Origin: Allorhizobium borbori
GTDB lineage: Bacteria; Pseudomonadota; Alphaproteobacteria; Rhizobiales; Rhizobiaceae
Length of the DNA stretch: 45,106 bases
NCBI RefSeq assembly: GCF_014196535.1
Contig: NZ_JACIDU010000023.1
Coordinates: 1-45,106 of the forward strand
Direction of reading: 5' to 3'
This document shows, piece after piece, positions 30,286-39,054 of the stretch. The translations under genes were made by a program, and so were the position numbers. Numbering within the stretch: position 1 is the first letter of the stretch; every line of letters starts with the position of its first letter. The notes beneath the pieces were generated by a model. That model saw only the letters and a list, made by a program, of their open reading frames with translations, did no database searches and had not been told where the DNA came from.

Positions 30286-33200
30286 ATGGATGCAACTGCT
30301 GACGCGCAGGTTCTGAACCAGCTTTTTGCCTGTGCGCGCTACAATCGCGGCCGCGATATCATAGCCGCCAATCCTGGTTTCTGCCGGCTGTTCAATACGC
30401 AGCTTGAGGCCTTGCAGGACAAAGGCGAAGTTGCGTTCCGTCCACTTGCGCATAATCCGGTCGATGACGCCGCCTGGAAACATATCCTTTCGAGCGGCAA
30501 GGCCCAGTTTCAGTGGCAGGCCCCGGATCGCCGCTGGTTTCTGTCCCGTTTCGTTCGGGTGGGAGAGCGGGATCAGGTGGGAACGGAGATCTTCGAGGTC
30601 GTGGCGGAAATTTCCGCAATCAAGAAGAAGGAAGTTGAACTGACATCCCGCATGATCGCTCTTGGCAATGCCACGGGGCTTATGCGGTTGTCTCCGGATG
30701 GCTTCATCACCGAGGTCAACAGCCAGTTCGCAGGTCTGATCGGCCAGGGCGCCGATGCATGTGTCGGACGTCATTTCACGGCCCTCTTTGAGAAGAACAC
30801 GCAAAAGGCCGCGGATTTGCACCGCATCCTTCCGACCTTGCACAAAGGTGAGCCCTATTCGGCCGAATTGTGCTTCATGGATCGCGATCGTCTCAGGCGC
30901 TGGCTCCGGTGCACCTTCGCGCCGGTGATGGACGACGAAGGCCATCTCTTCGAAATCCTGCACTATGCCTTCGACATCACCGAGCAGAAGACGGTGCATG
31001 CCGAGTTCAGGGCACAGGTTACGGCGATTGAGAAGTCGAATGCCATGGTGACCTTCGATATGGCCGGCACGATCCTTGATGCCAACGCGCATTTTCTGCA
31101 GGCGACCGGTTACGCCCGCGAGGACATCATCGGTCGTCATCATCGCATGTTCGTGGAGCGTTCTTCAGCTTACGGGGTCGATTATGCAGCTTTTTGGAGC
31201 GATTTGAGGCAGGGCAAGCATCGTTCCGGTCTGTTCAAGCGGTTTGGCAAGGATGGTCGCGAACTCTGGTTGCAGGCCACGTACAATCCCATTGCCGACA
31301 CCAACGGCGAGCTGATCAAGGTCGTGAAATATGCTTCGGTGGTAACCGAGGAAAAACTCCTGCAGGCGGAGCATCAAAGCCAGATAGCCGCCATTCACCA
31401 GACGCAGTGCGTCATCGCGTTCGACCTCGATGGCACGATCCTCGATGCAAACGACAACTTCTTGAATGCAATGGGCTATCGCTTCTCTGAGGTAAACGGC
31501 CAGCATCACCGCATGTTCGTGGACCCGACTTACGCAACGTCACCGGACTACGCACAGTTCTGGCAGGATCTTGCGCAAGGACAGCACAAGTCCGGCGAAT
31601 ACCGGCGCCTTCGAAAGGACGGAAGGGATGTCTGGCTTCAGGCAACCTATAATCCGATCATGGATATGAGCGGTCGCACGTTCAAGATTGTCAAATATGC
31701 GACGGATATTACCGCCGAACGCGAACGGCATGTGGACGTACAGGGGCAAATTACCGCCATTCAGCGCTCGCAGGGCGTCGCCTTCTTCGACATGGACGGC
31801 ACCATTCTGGAGGTGAACGACAACCTTCTGGAAACGCTGGGTTACCAGCTCAGCGAGTTGCAGGGCCGTCATCACAGCAAGCTTGTCGGGCGGGAAGCGG
31901 CCGAAAGCCCGGAATACCTCTCCTTCTGGCAGGAGTTGCGCAAGGGCACCTATCAATCGGGATTGCAGAAGCGCTTCGGGAAAGATGGCAGGGAAATCTG
32001 GCTGCAATGTTCCTATAACCCTATCCTCGATCTCAACGGCAGACCGCTGAAGGTCATGAAGATTGCGACGGATGTCAGCGCCAACATCGCGCTTGCGGAA
32101 GCGTTCGAGGATGCGAAGCGACAGGCCCAGCACGATGTGGCGACCTCCCTGCCCAACCGCGCCAAGCTGATGAGCTTCATGAATGCCATGCTCGCCAGTC
32201 AGGGCGGCAGCATGGTCGTGTTCTACATCGACCTCGACCGCTTCAAGCCCATCAACGATACGCATGGCCACCATGTCGGGGATCGCGTTCTCGGCGAGGT
32301 CGCCGACAGGCTGCGCCGCGTGATCCGCGACGACCAGCTGGTCGCCCGCGTTGGAGGCGATGAATTCGTCATTGCCGCTCCGGGCCTGCCGACTGAGGCG
32401 ATTGATCGGTTCTGCCAGAGGTTGCTCGAGACGGTCACGGCGCCCATCCACCACGAAACCGGAGAAATATCCATTGGTGTCTCTGTCGGGATTGCGATTG
32501 CGCCGACCGATGGCTCCACGCCGGACGAGCTTTTGCGGGCGGCGGACAGCGCACTGTACAAATCGAAGCAGAACGGCAGGGGCCAGTACAGCTTCTTCTC
32601 GAGCGAAATGAATGAGAGGATCAATGCGCGGCGGCGTCTCGCCGAAGACATGCGTCACAGTCTTGCTGCGGGCGACTTTATCGTCGAGTACCAGCCGCGC
32701 TTCGACACGCGGGCCAGAAAGATCCGCAGCGTCGAAGCCCTCGTGCGTTGGGAGCATCCTGAACGCGGGCGCATCAGCCCGGCCGATTTCATTCCGCTCG
32801 CCGAACAATGCGGCATCATCACGCCGCTCGGCGAATGGGTGCTGCGGACAGCCTGCGCCACGGCGGTCAACTGGGAGGGCGTCGGCGTTTCCGTGAACGT
32901 CTCACCTGTCCAGTTCCACGATCCCCAGTTCGTCGAGAAGGTCGCGGCCTGTCTGCAGGAAACGGGCCTGCCACCCCACCTGCTGGAACTCGAGATTACG
33001 GAAGGTGTGCTGCTGGACGACGCTGCACGCGCGACGGAAACGCTTGAAGCGCTGAAAAAACTCGGCTTGCGCCTGGCGATGGATGACTTTGGCACCGGCT
33101 ACTCATCGCTCAGCTATCTGCGCAACTTCCCCTTCGATGTCATCAAGATCGACCGCAGTTTTGTTTCCGACATTGCCACGAACCAAGGGGCACGGCACAT

Positions 33201-33408
33201 TGTGCAGGCGATTCTGGGGCTTGGCCGTGCTCTCGGTCTGTCGGTGACTGCAGAAGGCGTGGAGACGAACGAGCAACTGACGCTGCTGACCGCCGACCAT
33301 TGCGACGAGGTGCAGGGTTTCCTGCTCGCCAGACCGCTGAGATCCAGCAAGATCGATGAGTTGATCGTCGAGCTGTCGTCGCAGCAAAGCAAAAGACACG
33401 CAACGTAA
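30286..33408 (+). CDS. Multi-PAS GGDEF-EAL cyclic-di-GMP signalling protein
   Basis: A 1040-residue protein read from ATG 30286 (AGAGGA upstream), preceded in frame by a weaker TTG. Two divergent PAS-like regions fill residues 1-240. Three strongly similar PAS units of 122 residues each follow (244-609), each with a GTIL-(D/E)-(A/V)-N core and, in the first two, HHRMFV. The cyclase domain has GGDEF at 690-694 and the phosphodiesterase domain has EAL at 817-819, with EITEGVLL and DDFGTGYSS. Both active motifs look intact. The inhibitory-site position reads RDDQ instead of RxxD. No transmembrane segment is visible, so it is probably a cytosolic sensor that makes or breaks cyclic di-GMP. No obvious operon partner. 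Confidence 0.9.
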   Translation: MDATADAQVLNQLFACARYNRGRDIIAANPGFCRLFNTQLEALQDKGEVAFRPLAHNPVDDAAWKHILSSGKAQFQWQAPDRRWFLSRFVRVGERDQVGTEIFEVVAEISAIKKKEVELTSRMIALGNATGLMRLSPDGFITEVNSQFAGLIGQGADACVGRHFTALFEKNTQKAADLHRILPTLHKGEPYSAELCFMDRDRLRRWLRCTFAPVMDDEGHLFEILHYAFDITEQKTVHAEFRAQVTAIEKSNAMVTFDMAGTILDANAHFLQATGYAREDIIGRHHRMFVERSSAYGVDYAAFWSDLRQGKHRSGLFKRFGKDGRELWLQATYNPIADTNGELIKVVKYASVVTEEKLLQAEHQSQIAAIHQTQCVIAFDLDGTILDANDNFLNAMGYRFSEVNGQHHRMFVDPTYATSPDYAQFWQDLAQGQHKSGEYRRLRKDGRDVWLQATYNPIMDMSGRTFKIVKYATDITAERERHVDVQGQITAIQRSQGVAFFDMDGTILEVNDNLLETLGYQLSELQGRHHSKLVGREAAESPEYLSFWQELRKGTYQSGLQKRFGKDGREIWLQCSYNPILDLNGRPLKVMKIATDVSANIALAEAFEDAKRQAQHDVATSLPNRAKLMSFMNAMLASQGGSMVVFYIDLDRFKPINDTHGHHVGDRVLGEVADRLRRVIRDDQLVARVGGDEFVIAAPGLPTEAIDRFCQRLLETVTAPIHHETGEISIGVSVGIAIAPTDGSTPDELLRAADSALYKSKQNGRGQYSFFSSEMNERINARRRLAEDMRHSLAAGDFIVEYQPRFDTRARKIRSVEALVRWEHPERGRISPADFIPLAEQCGIITPLGEWVLRTACATAVNWEGVGVSVNVSPVQFHDPQFVEKVAACLQETGLPPHLLELEITEGVLLDDAARATETLEALKKLGLRLAMDDFGTGYSSLSYLRNFPFDVIKIDRSFVSDIATNQGARHIVQAILGLGRALGLSVTAEGVETNEQLTLLTADHCDEVQGFLLARPLRSSKIDELIVELSSQQSKRHAT
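31015..32112 (+). repeat. Three tandem PAS-coding repeats, period 366 bp
   Basis: Repeat units begin at 31015, 31381 and 31747, exactly 366 bp apart. Each encodes QxxIAAI-like start, an F-D-x-(D/A)-GTIL core, FW-x-(D/E)-L, GR(E/D)-(L/V/I)-WLQ and YNPI. No insertion or deletion has accumulated between units, which suggests recent duplication or selection on length. Confidence 0.85.
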
Positions 33409-33596
33409 GCCTTTGCTCATGTCCAGGCTCTGCGCCGACAACGACCGCGAGGCGTGTCAGCGATGGTATCAGGCAGCCAGACGACAGACAGTGCAGCAAT
33501 AGAGGTGTGTCTTGGCCACCGCAGCCCATCGGCGACGAAGGTCAATCCCGTCGCCGTTGCTGTCCTTGTTGTCCCGGTCTGATGTCTACACAGTCG

Positions 33597-34298
33597 TTAC
33601 GGCGAGGCCGGTTCGCCGGAGGGGCGAAATCGCGCCTCCAGTTCGGCCACGTCGGTCACGTCCCCGAAGAAGAGGTAGAAGTTGACCAGAGCTGCGGCAT
33701 GCTCATCGTCACGCAGACTGGCGTTTGCATCATGCACCATGGTCGTCCGGTAGTTCAGCATCATCGCATCCCGCGCCGTCGATTCACAACAGGCATTGGT
33801 CATCGTTCCGGCCACGAGGACCGCTTCGATGCCGCGGGCGCGCAAAATGCCATCAAGATCCGAAGCGCCTTGAATGAACGCACTGTAGCGGGTCTTGCCA
33901 ACGACGAGATCCTCTCCCCTGACATCCAGTTCCGGCCAGAGCTGAGAGCCGTGGGCCTCTTCACTCAACGCGGCGCAGCGCGCTTCGAACCGTTGTGGCG
34001 TTAAAAGGGTCTGGTGGAAATGCGGGATCGTGTGAAGCGCGCCGTGCGTGAATAATGTCCGCACCCATACGACAAGACCGCCCGCCTGCCGCAGTGCCGC
34101 GGCGGCGCGATTGATGGCCGGAACAATGGATTGTGCCGGCGGTGGTGCGTCTGCTTCACCCTGATCCAGAAAATGATTCTGCATGTCGATAACCACCAAT
34201 GCTGTGCGTTCGGGTGCAGCATCATCGTGGGCAAGCAACTTGCCCTGACGGGCCAGAACCCGATCGATTGCCCATTGGGGCATTTTGAAATCATGCAT
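33597..34298 (-). CDS. Isochorismatase-family cysteine hydrolase
   Basis: A 233-residue cysteine hydrolase from ATG 34298, with GGAGAG upstream. The triad is visible: Asp in ALVVIDMQNHF, Lys in VVGKTRYSAF and Cys in TMTNACCESTARDAMML. Family members include N-carbamoylsarcosine amidase, ureidoacrylate amidase RutB, nicotinamidase and maleamate amidase, so an amide or carbamoyl bond is the likely target. It is divergent from an ABC importer of the nitrate/sulphonate/pyrimidine type, which may bring in its substrate. A TTGTATACAG site lies in the shared 193-bp promoter region. The exact substrate cannot be told. Confidence 0.85.
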   Translation of the reverse strand: MHDFKMPQWAIDRVLARQGKLLAHDDAAPERTALVVIDMQNHFLDQGEADAPPPAQSIVPAINRAAAALRQAGGLVVWVRTLFTHGALHTIPHFHQTLLTPQRFEARCAALSEEAHGSQLWPELDVRGEDLVVGKTRYSAFIQGASDLDGILRARGIEAVLVAGTMTNACCESTARDAMMLNYRTTMVHDANASLRDDEHAAALVNFYLFFGDVTDVAELEARFRPSGEPASP

Positions 34299-34389
34299 CT
34301 TCTGCTCTCCTTTTGTGCATTTGCACCCGTGCCTGATTAAAATCATTTCACACACTGCCGTGTGACCCCTATGAATCTATTATCGTTCA

Positions 34390-34399
34390 TTGTATACAG
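34390..34399. promoter_or_regulatory. GntR/FCD-like operator 1
   Basis: TTGTATACAG lies between the divergent hydrolase and importer operons. Similar ten-mers occur at 37216 (reverse TTGTATACGA) and 38797 (TTGTCTACAG). FCD-type GntR regulators commonly use T-N-GT-N-AC-N-A sites; the regulator gene at 38025 is the candidate. Confidence 0.5.
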
Positions 34400-34491
34400 T
34401 CAACAGTCTTCCGAGAACGATAGTGGCACGGGCTTTGCATGGAACGTGTGGCGCCAAAACATGCGCAGTCTCGAAAGGAAGGAAAAGGGCA

Positions 34492-35487
34492 ATGAGCCTT
34501 CGAAAGATGATAGCCGGCGTCGTTTGCGCCGCCACGCTTGCCGCCGCGCCGGTCACGGCCTTTGCGGAGCCGGTTCAGAAAATCAAGTTCATGGAAGTCA
34601 TCCACTCGCTCTTTTATTCGCCGCTCTACGTGGCGCAGGGCAATGGCTACTTCAGGCAGGAAGGGCTGGAATTCGATCTCGTTGCGGCGCAGGGCAGCGA
34701 CAAGGCAACCGCAGCGCTTCTCTCCGGTGCCGCCGACATCGTGCTCGCCGGTCCTGAAACGGCGGTCTACATCGAAAATGGCCAGTCGCCTGAGAAGATC
34801 CGTATTTTCGCGGGGTTGACCGCCACCGATGGCTCGTTCCTCATTGGCCGCAGCAAGGACGAGAAATTCGATTGGGCGTCGCTCAAGGGAAAGACGATCC
34901 TCGGATGGCGAAAGGGTTCGGCGCCCGCGCTTTTCCTCGACAAGGTTCTCAAGGATCATGGGCTTGATCCCGAGAAGGATGTAACGGTCATCACCAACAT
35001 TGCTATTCCGGCCCGCGTCGGCGCCTTCATGGCTGGCACCGCTGATTACGCCACGTTCTTCGAGCCCGATGTTACCAAGATCGAGGCATCCGGTCAGGGC
35101 TATTCGCTTGCCAATGTCGGCAAAGCCGCCGGCCAGATCGACTATACAGTCTTCACGGCCAAGGAGGGGTACATCAAGGCCAACCCAAAGGTCATCCAGG
35201 GATTTACCAACGCCATCGCCAAGGGTGAAGCCTGGCTTCAGACGGCATCGCCGGCAGAGGCCGCCAAGGTGCTTGCTCCCTATTTCAAAGGTGTTCCGGA
35301 AGATGAGATCGCATCCTCGGTGCTGCGCCATCGGGAAGCCGGGGTCTGGAAGGCCTCGCCACTCGTCACGCCGGAAGCCATGAGCGAGTTGCAGAAACTG
35401 CTGGTCGCATCCGGCGTTCTCGATGCCGGCAAGGAAGTTTCCTACGACAAGCTTGTCGACCCGACCTTTGCCAGGGCGGCGCAGTGA
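34492..35487 (+). CDS. ABC transporter substrate-binding protein, NMT1/SsuA/TauA family
   Basis: A 331-residue exported protein from ATG 34492; AAGGAAGGAAAAGG precedes it. The signal peptide MSLRKMIAGVVCAATLAAAP ends in TAFA before EPVQKI. KIKFMEVIHSLFYSPLYVAQ and GNGYFRQEGLEFDLV are the hallmark start of NMT1-like binding proteins for sulphonates, nitrate, thiamine pyrimidines or aromatic acids. It heads the operon 34492-37107 with ATPase and permease. Because the neighbouring gene is a cysteine hydrolase and a TauE/SafE permease follows, a nitrogen- or sulphur-containing organic compound is a reasonable guess; the ligand is unknown. Confidence 0.88.
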   Translation: MSLRKMIAGVVCAATLAAAPVTAFAEPVQKIKFMEVIHSLFYSPLYVAQGNGYFRQEGLEFDLVAAQGSDKATAALLSGAADIVLAGPETAVYIENGQSPEKIRIFAGLTATDGSFLIGRSKDEKFDWASLKGKTILGWRKGSAPALFLDKVLKDHGLDPEKDVTVITNIAIPARVGAFMAGTADYATFFEPDVTKIEASGQGYSLANVGKAAGQIDYTVFTAKEGYIKANPKVIQGFTNAIAKGEAWLQTASPAEAAKVLAPYFKGVPEDEIASSVLRHREAGVWKASPLVTPEAMSELQKLLVASGVLDAGKEVSYDKLVDPTFARAAQ

Positions 35488-35510
35488 ACAGCGCCGTTAC
35501 GGAGTAAGAA

Positions 35511-36293
35511 ATGACAGTTCCCAAGATCGAATTTCGCAACGTCAACCTTCGCTATTTCACCACGAAAGGCGAGACACTGGCGCTCAAGGATATCAACTTC
35601 AAGGTCGAAAAGGGCGAGTTCGTCAGCATCGTCGGCCAATCCGGTTGCGGCAAGAGCACATTGCTGTCGCTTCTCGCCGGGCTCATCAGGCCAACGGATG
35701 GAGAAGTCCTGATTGACGGAGTGCCGGTTGGCGGTTCATCGCCCCAGGTAGGCTTCATGCTGCAGCAGGACAGCCTGTTCGAGTGGCGAACCATCGTGGA
35801 AAACACGATGCTTGGCCCCGAGATCCGGCGTCACAATCTGCACGAGGCGCGGTTGCGGGCGGAAGGAATTCTGAAGCGGTACGGTCTTGGGGACTTTCTC
35901 GAAAGTAAACCATCCGAGCTTTCCGGCGGTATGCGCCAGCGTGCGGCGCTGGCCCGCACCATGTGCCTGCAACCGGATATTCTACTGCTCGACGAGCCGT
36001 TTTCAGCGCTCGATTTCCAGACGCGACTTTCGATCGCCGACGAGATCGGGGACATTATCCGCAAGGAAAACAAGACAGCCATTCTGGTGACACACGACAT
36101 TCCCGAGGCTATCGCCATGGCCGATCGTGTCATCGTCCTCAGCCGTCGTCCCGGCCGCGTCAAGTCGATCCACCCGATCACTTTCCCAAGTCACGGCGAA
36201 GAACGTCCCGGCAGTTTCGCTGCCCGCGAAGCCACCGAGTTTCCGGCCTATTTCAATACCGTCTGGGAGGAGTTGGAAGTTCATGTCGAGTAA
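35511..36293 (+). CDS. ABC transporter ATP-binding protein, SsuB/TauB family
   Basis: A 260-residue ATPase, 23 bases after the binding-protein gene. Walker A is VGQSGCGKSTLLSLLAG, the signature LSGGMRQRAALART, Walker B ILLLDEPFSALD and the switch His in VTHDIPEAIAMADRVIVLS. The Q-loop reads MLQQDSLFEWRT, typical of the nitrate/sulphonate group. It lacks the TOBE domain of the ATPase at 8597. It energises the permease encoded next, with which it overlaps by 11 bases. Confidence 0.92.
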   Translation: MTVPKIEFRNVNLRYFTTKGETLALKDINFKVEKGEFVSIVGQSGCGKSTLLSLLAGLIRPTDGEVLIDGVPVGGSSPQVGFMLQQDSLFEWRTIVENTMLGPEIRRHNLHEARLRAEGILKRYGLGDFLESKPSELSGGMRQRAALARTMCLQPDILLLDEPFSALDFQTRLSIADEIGDIIRKENKTAILVTHDIPEAIAMADRVIVLSRRPGRVKSIHPITFPSHGEERPGSFAAREATEFPAYFNTVWEELEVHVE

Positions 36294-37107
36294 TGTCAAA
36301 GCCATCGTTGCACCGAGTGCCGAATATCGTGCGTGGCTCGCGGCCCAGCGCCGGAACAGGTTGCTGATTATCGCTGCGCAGGTCGGTCTGATCCTCGCCT
36401 TGCTCGTGGCCTGGGAAGTTGCGCCGCGCCAGCATTGGGTCAATCCGATGCTGACGAGTTACCCGAGCGCCATCTGGACCGCCTTTTTGGAAATGGTTTC
36501 CAGCGGCGAACTGGGAAACCATGTCATGGTAACGCTGATGGAGGTGGTTATCAGCTTTGCCCTCGCCATGCTTTTCGGGACTGCAATTGCCGTTGTACTG
36601 TGGATGTCGCCCGGTCTTGAGCGGGTTCTCGATCCTTTCCTTGTCGTGGCCAATGCGCTGCCGAAGATCGCTCTCGTTCCGATCTTCTACATCTGGCTTG
36701 GTGCCGAGGGCTCAATCTATGCGGTCGCCATCGCGGTGGCGTTGTTCATCACCATTCTGATGCTCTACACCGGCTTTCGCCAGTCAGATCCGAACAAGAT
36801 CAAGCTTGCCCGCACGCTTGGCGCCACCCGCTCCCAGATCCTCGGCAAGGTCATCCTGCCCGGCAATATCCATACGTTCATCGCCACGCTGAAAGCCAAT
36901 GCCGGCCTTTCCCTGGTGGGCGTTATCGTTGGTGAGTTCCAGGCCTCCAAGGAAGGTCTTGGCTATCTGATCGTCTATGGCAGCCAGATCTTCCGGATGG
37001 ATATGGTCATGGCATCCATTGTGATCCTCGGCTTTATATCGCTTGCGATCTACGCCCTCATTCAATGGACAGAAACCCGGATCAACAAGCCGTCCGGACG
37101 GGTCTGA
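36283..37107 (+). CDS. ABC transporter permease, SsuC/TauC family
   Basis: A 274-residue single-domain permease from ATG 36283, which overlaps the ATPase stop; GGGAGGAG lies before it. About six membrane helices are expected, starting with LLIIAAQVGLILALLVAW. The EAA-type cytoplasmic loop is KIKLARTLGATRSQILGKVI, followed by LPGNIHTFIATLKANAGLSL, typical of the sulphonate/nitrate/taurine group. The longer open frame from 36127 covers the ATPase gene in another frame and is not the real start. It completes the importer begun at 34492. Confidence 0.9.
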   Translation: MSSNVKAIVAPSAEYRAWLAAQRRNRLLIIAAQVGLILALLVAWEVAPRQHWVNPMLTSYPSAIWTAFLEMVSSGELGNHVMVTLMEVVISFALAMLFGTAIAVVLWMSPGLERVLDPFLVVANALPKIALVPIFYIWLGAEGSIYAVAIAVALFITILMLYTGFRQSDPNKIKLARTLGATRSQILGKVILPGNIHTFIATLKANAGLSLVGVIVGEFQASKEGLGYLIVYGSQIFRMDMVMASIVILGFISLAIYALIQWTETRINKPSGRV

Positions 37108-37215
37108 AGCCAACGACAGCAGTCGTCCGTGCCGCAGTAAGCGTGTGGCGCCTGACGATTATACCCGCAAAACAGAGATATGACGGCGCCGGTGGCATTC
37201 GTCATATCCATATCT

Positions 37216-37225
37216 TCGTATACAA
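37216..37225. promoter_or_regulatory. GntR/FCD-like operator 2
   Basis: TCGTATACAA (reverse TTGTATACGA) lies 23 bases before the TauE/SafE permease start at 37248. It shares the GTATAC core with the site at 34390. Confidence 0.45.
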
Positions 37226-37247
37226 TAGACAGAATGTTGATATCGAT

Positions 37248-37988
37248 ATGATGGACTTCACAAGTGTTGCCAGCGTAGAACAGTGGGTTGCAACAAGCGT
37301 TCTGGTTCTTGTGGGCGCGTGCCTGCAAGGCGTGAGCGGTGTCGGCTTCGGCATGTTCGCGGCACCGATCCTTGCCATAGTCGCTCCCGAACTGGTGCCG
37401 GGGCCCATGCTTTTCCTGTCCCTTGTCATTGCTGTTCTCTCCGTCATCCGGGAGCGTTCGAGCATCGACACCAAGGGGCTCGGCTATGCGCTGCTCGGGC
37501 GGATACCGGCCTCGATCATTGCTGCCGCCATGATCGGCGTGCTTCCGATCCGCGAACTGTCAATCCTGTTTGCCATCGTCATTCTTGCCGGGATCGTTAT
37601 GAGCCTGACGCGCCTTGAAATTCGCCCCACTGCGCCCGTGATGTTTGGGGCAGGGTGCGTGTCAGGGTTCATGGGCACGTTGACCTCTGTCGGCCTGCCG
37701 CCGATCGCCTTGATGTATCAGAGCGCACCCAAGGCGACGCTGCGCGCTTCGCTCGGTGGCTTCCTCATCTTCGGCACGATAATTTCCATCGCAGCACTCA
37801 CCGCCGCGGGGCGCTTCGGCATGCACGACGTCGCGCTAGGCACCTGGCTCATTGCGCCATTGTCGCTTGGCTTCTGGATTTCCAATCCGCTTGCCCGGCG
37901 CGTGTCTCCGGGTATCGTCCGGCTTGCCGTGCTTGCCCTGTCGGGTTTTGCCGCGCTGTTGCTACTCGTCCGTCAGTTTTGGGTCTGA
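37248..37988 (+). CDS. TauE/SafE-family membrane transporter
   Basis: A 246-residue integral membrane protein with about seven to eight hydrophobic helices. The N-terminal ACLQGVSGVGFGMFAAPILA and the mid-protein GCVSGFMGTLTSVGLPPIAL are the two family repeats. Such proteins export sulphite, sulphoacetate or other organic anions. Start choice is uncertain: ATG at 37248 and 37251 lack a strong ribosome-binding site, and the frame stays open upstream through the regulatory site, where the sequence is not membrane-like. It follows the importer operon and precedes the convergent GntR gene, so it may remove the by-product of the compound taken up. Confidence 0.82.
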   Translation: MMDFTSVASVEQWVATSVLVLVGACLQGVSGVGFGMFAAPILAIVAPELVPGPMLFLSLVIAVLSVIRERSSIDTKGLGYALLGRIPASIIAAAMIGVLPIRELSILFAIVILAGIVMSLTRLEIRPTAPVMFGAGCVSGFMGTLTSVGLPPIALMYQSAPKATLRASLGGFLIFGTIISIAALTAAGRFGMHDVALGTWLIAPLSLGFWISNPLARRVSPGIVRLAVLALSGFAALLLLVRQFWV

Positions 37989-38024
37989 GCAGTCAGGCTG
38001 GCGCGCATGTAGGGCGAAGCGAGG

Positions 38025-38726
38025 CTACACGTCGCCTTGTGTCGCCCCGTCGGCGTCGCGGATCGACTTCAGATGCGCTTCCCCCGCGCCGAGAACGTGG
38101 GACATGGCCCGCCTTGCTGCCAGTTCCTCGTCGCCGTCGAGAATGGCTTGCAGAATACCCGCATGCTCCTCCCAGCTGATCGCCTGCCGCTGGGGGTTCT
38201 CCGGCGAGAAGAGAAGGGCACTTCGCGCGCGCAGCGAACCGAGCATTTCCGAAAGGAGTTGATTATTGCCAGCCTCTGCAAGGGCTTCGTGGAACTGGTC
38301 GTTCAACTCACGCAGCCCTTTGTGACGCCCGGCCCCGACCGCGGCCTGGCCCTTGCTCAATATTGCCTCGACCCCTTTGAGGGTGACGGGATTGCGGTGG
38401 CGGGCGGCGAGCCGCGCATTGTGCGATTCGAGAAGGGCGCGAATCTCGATGATTTCACCGATTTTTTCGGGCGCGAGTTCCGCGACATGGGCACCCTTGC
38501 GGCTTGAGACATCGACCAGTCCTTCCGAACTGAGCGCGCGGATTGCTTCCCGGACCGGGTTTCGCGATACGCCATATTCCTCGGCAAAACGTTCTTCAAC
38601 CAACCGTTCGCCGGGTCTCAGACGTCCGCTGACGATGGCGGCCCGGATCTCCTGATAGACGAGGCTGTGGAGGGAGTTGTGCTGTTCACCCAACCGTTTC
38701 CCGGCCGCTTTGCTTGCCTTCGCCAT
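38025..38726 (-). CDS. GntR-family regulator, FCD (FadR-C) subfamily
   Basis: A 233-residue regulator. The winged helix occupies about residues 15-85 (YQEIRAAIVSGRLRPGERLV, then FAEEYGVSRNPVREAIRALS and EGLVDVSSRKGAHV). The C-terminal helical FCD domain has EIRALLESHNARLAA, LNDQFHEALAEAGNNQLL and HAGILQAILDGD, with Asp and His that often bind a metal. A TTGTCTACAG site at 38797 in front of its gene, and like sites at 34390 and 37216, suggest it controls itself, the importer, the cysteine hydrolase and the TauE/SafE gene. The effector is unknown, probably a small carboxylate. Confidence 0.88.
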   Translation of the reverse strand: MAKASKAAGKRLGEQHNSLHSLVYQEIRAAIVSGRLRPGERLVEERFAEEYGVSRNPVREAIRALSSEGLVDVSSRKGAHVAELAPEKIGEIIEIRALLESHNARLAARHRNPVTLKGVEAILSKGQAAVGAGRHKGLRELNDQFHEALAEAGNNQLLSEMLGSLRARSALLFSPENPQRQAISWEEHAGILQAILDGDEELAARRAMSHVLGAGEAHLKSIRDADGATQGDV

Positions 38727-38796
38727 GCGATCATCCTACGCGTCTTCTATCGGCCCATGCGTAACCGATCTGTCCCCGCATGAAAAGGGCACCCGG

Positions 38797-38806
38797 TTGT
38801 CTACAG
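38797..38806. promoter_or_regulatory. GntR/FCD-like operator 3
   Basis: TTGTCTACAG lies 71-80 bases upstream of the GntR start at 38726 and differs from site 1 by one base. It could be the autoregulatory site. Confidence 0.45.
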
Positions 38807-38954
38807 TGCACAGAGGGCTGGCGCCTTTTGCCGCGTACAGGCCGATTTTCGAGTCGGGCGGTGGCCCAATGAAATGAATGACTGGATCAAGCGGCGCCGA
38901 TCGCCACCGGTTCACCCATTCCATCACATTTTTCACCGTCACGTTCACGCATCA
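38807..38954. other. Gene-free part of the GntR-pcaI spacer
   Basis: The 328-bp gap between the divergent GntR and pcaI genes contains operator 3 and the PcaR-like site. I see no coding frame or other structure between them. Confidence 0.5.
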
Positions 38955-38993
38955 TTTGTGCGATAATCGAACAAAAATCATATAACGCACAAA
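38955..38993. promoter_or_regulatory. PcaR-like operator / promoter of pcaIJF
   Basis: GTGCGATAATCGAAC (38958-38972) is, in reverse, GTTCGATTATCGCAC, one base from the 15-bp PcaR site I recall for Pseudomonas pcaIJ. It lies within a wider inverted repeat, TTTGTGCG (38955-38962) and CGCACAAA (38986-38993). It is 62-100 bp before the pcaI start. PcaR itself is not encoded in the window. Confidence 0.6.
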
Positions 38994-39054
38994 AAAGATT
39001 GCCGTCGGGCCGCGTCCGGCTTTAATTTCGAGGCCACACACGGAGGTTTCAGAC

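Noticed and set aside
27222-33200. Several minus-strand open frames of 350-430 codons opposite the FAD/Fe-S and GGDEF-EAL genes
   Set aside because: All mirror well-supported genes and show no protein family features.
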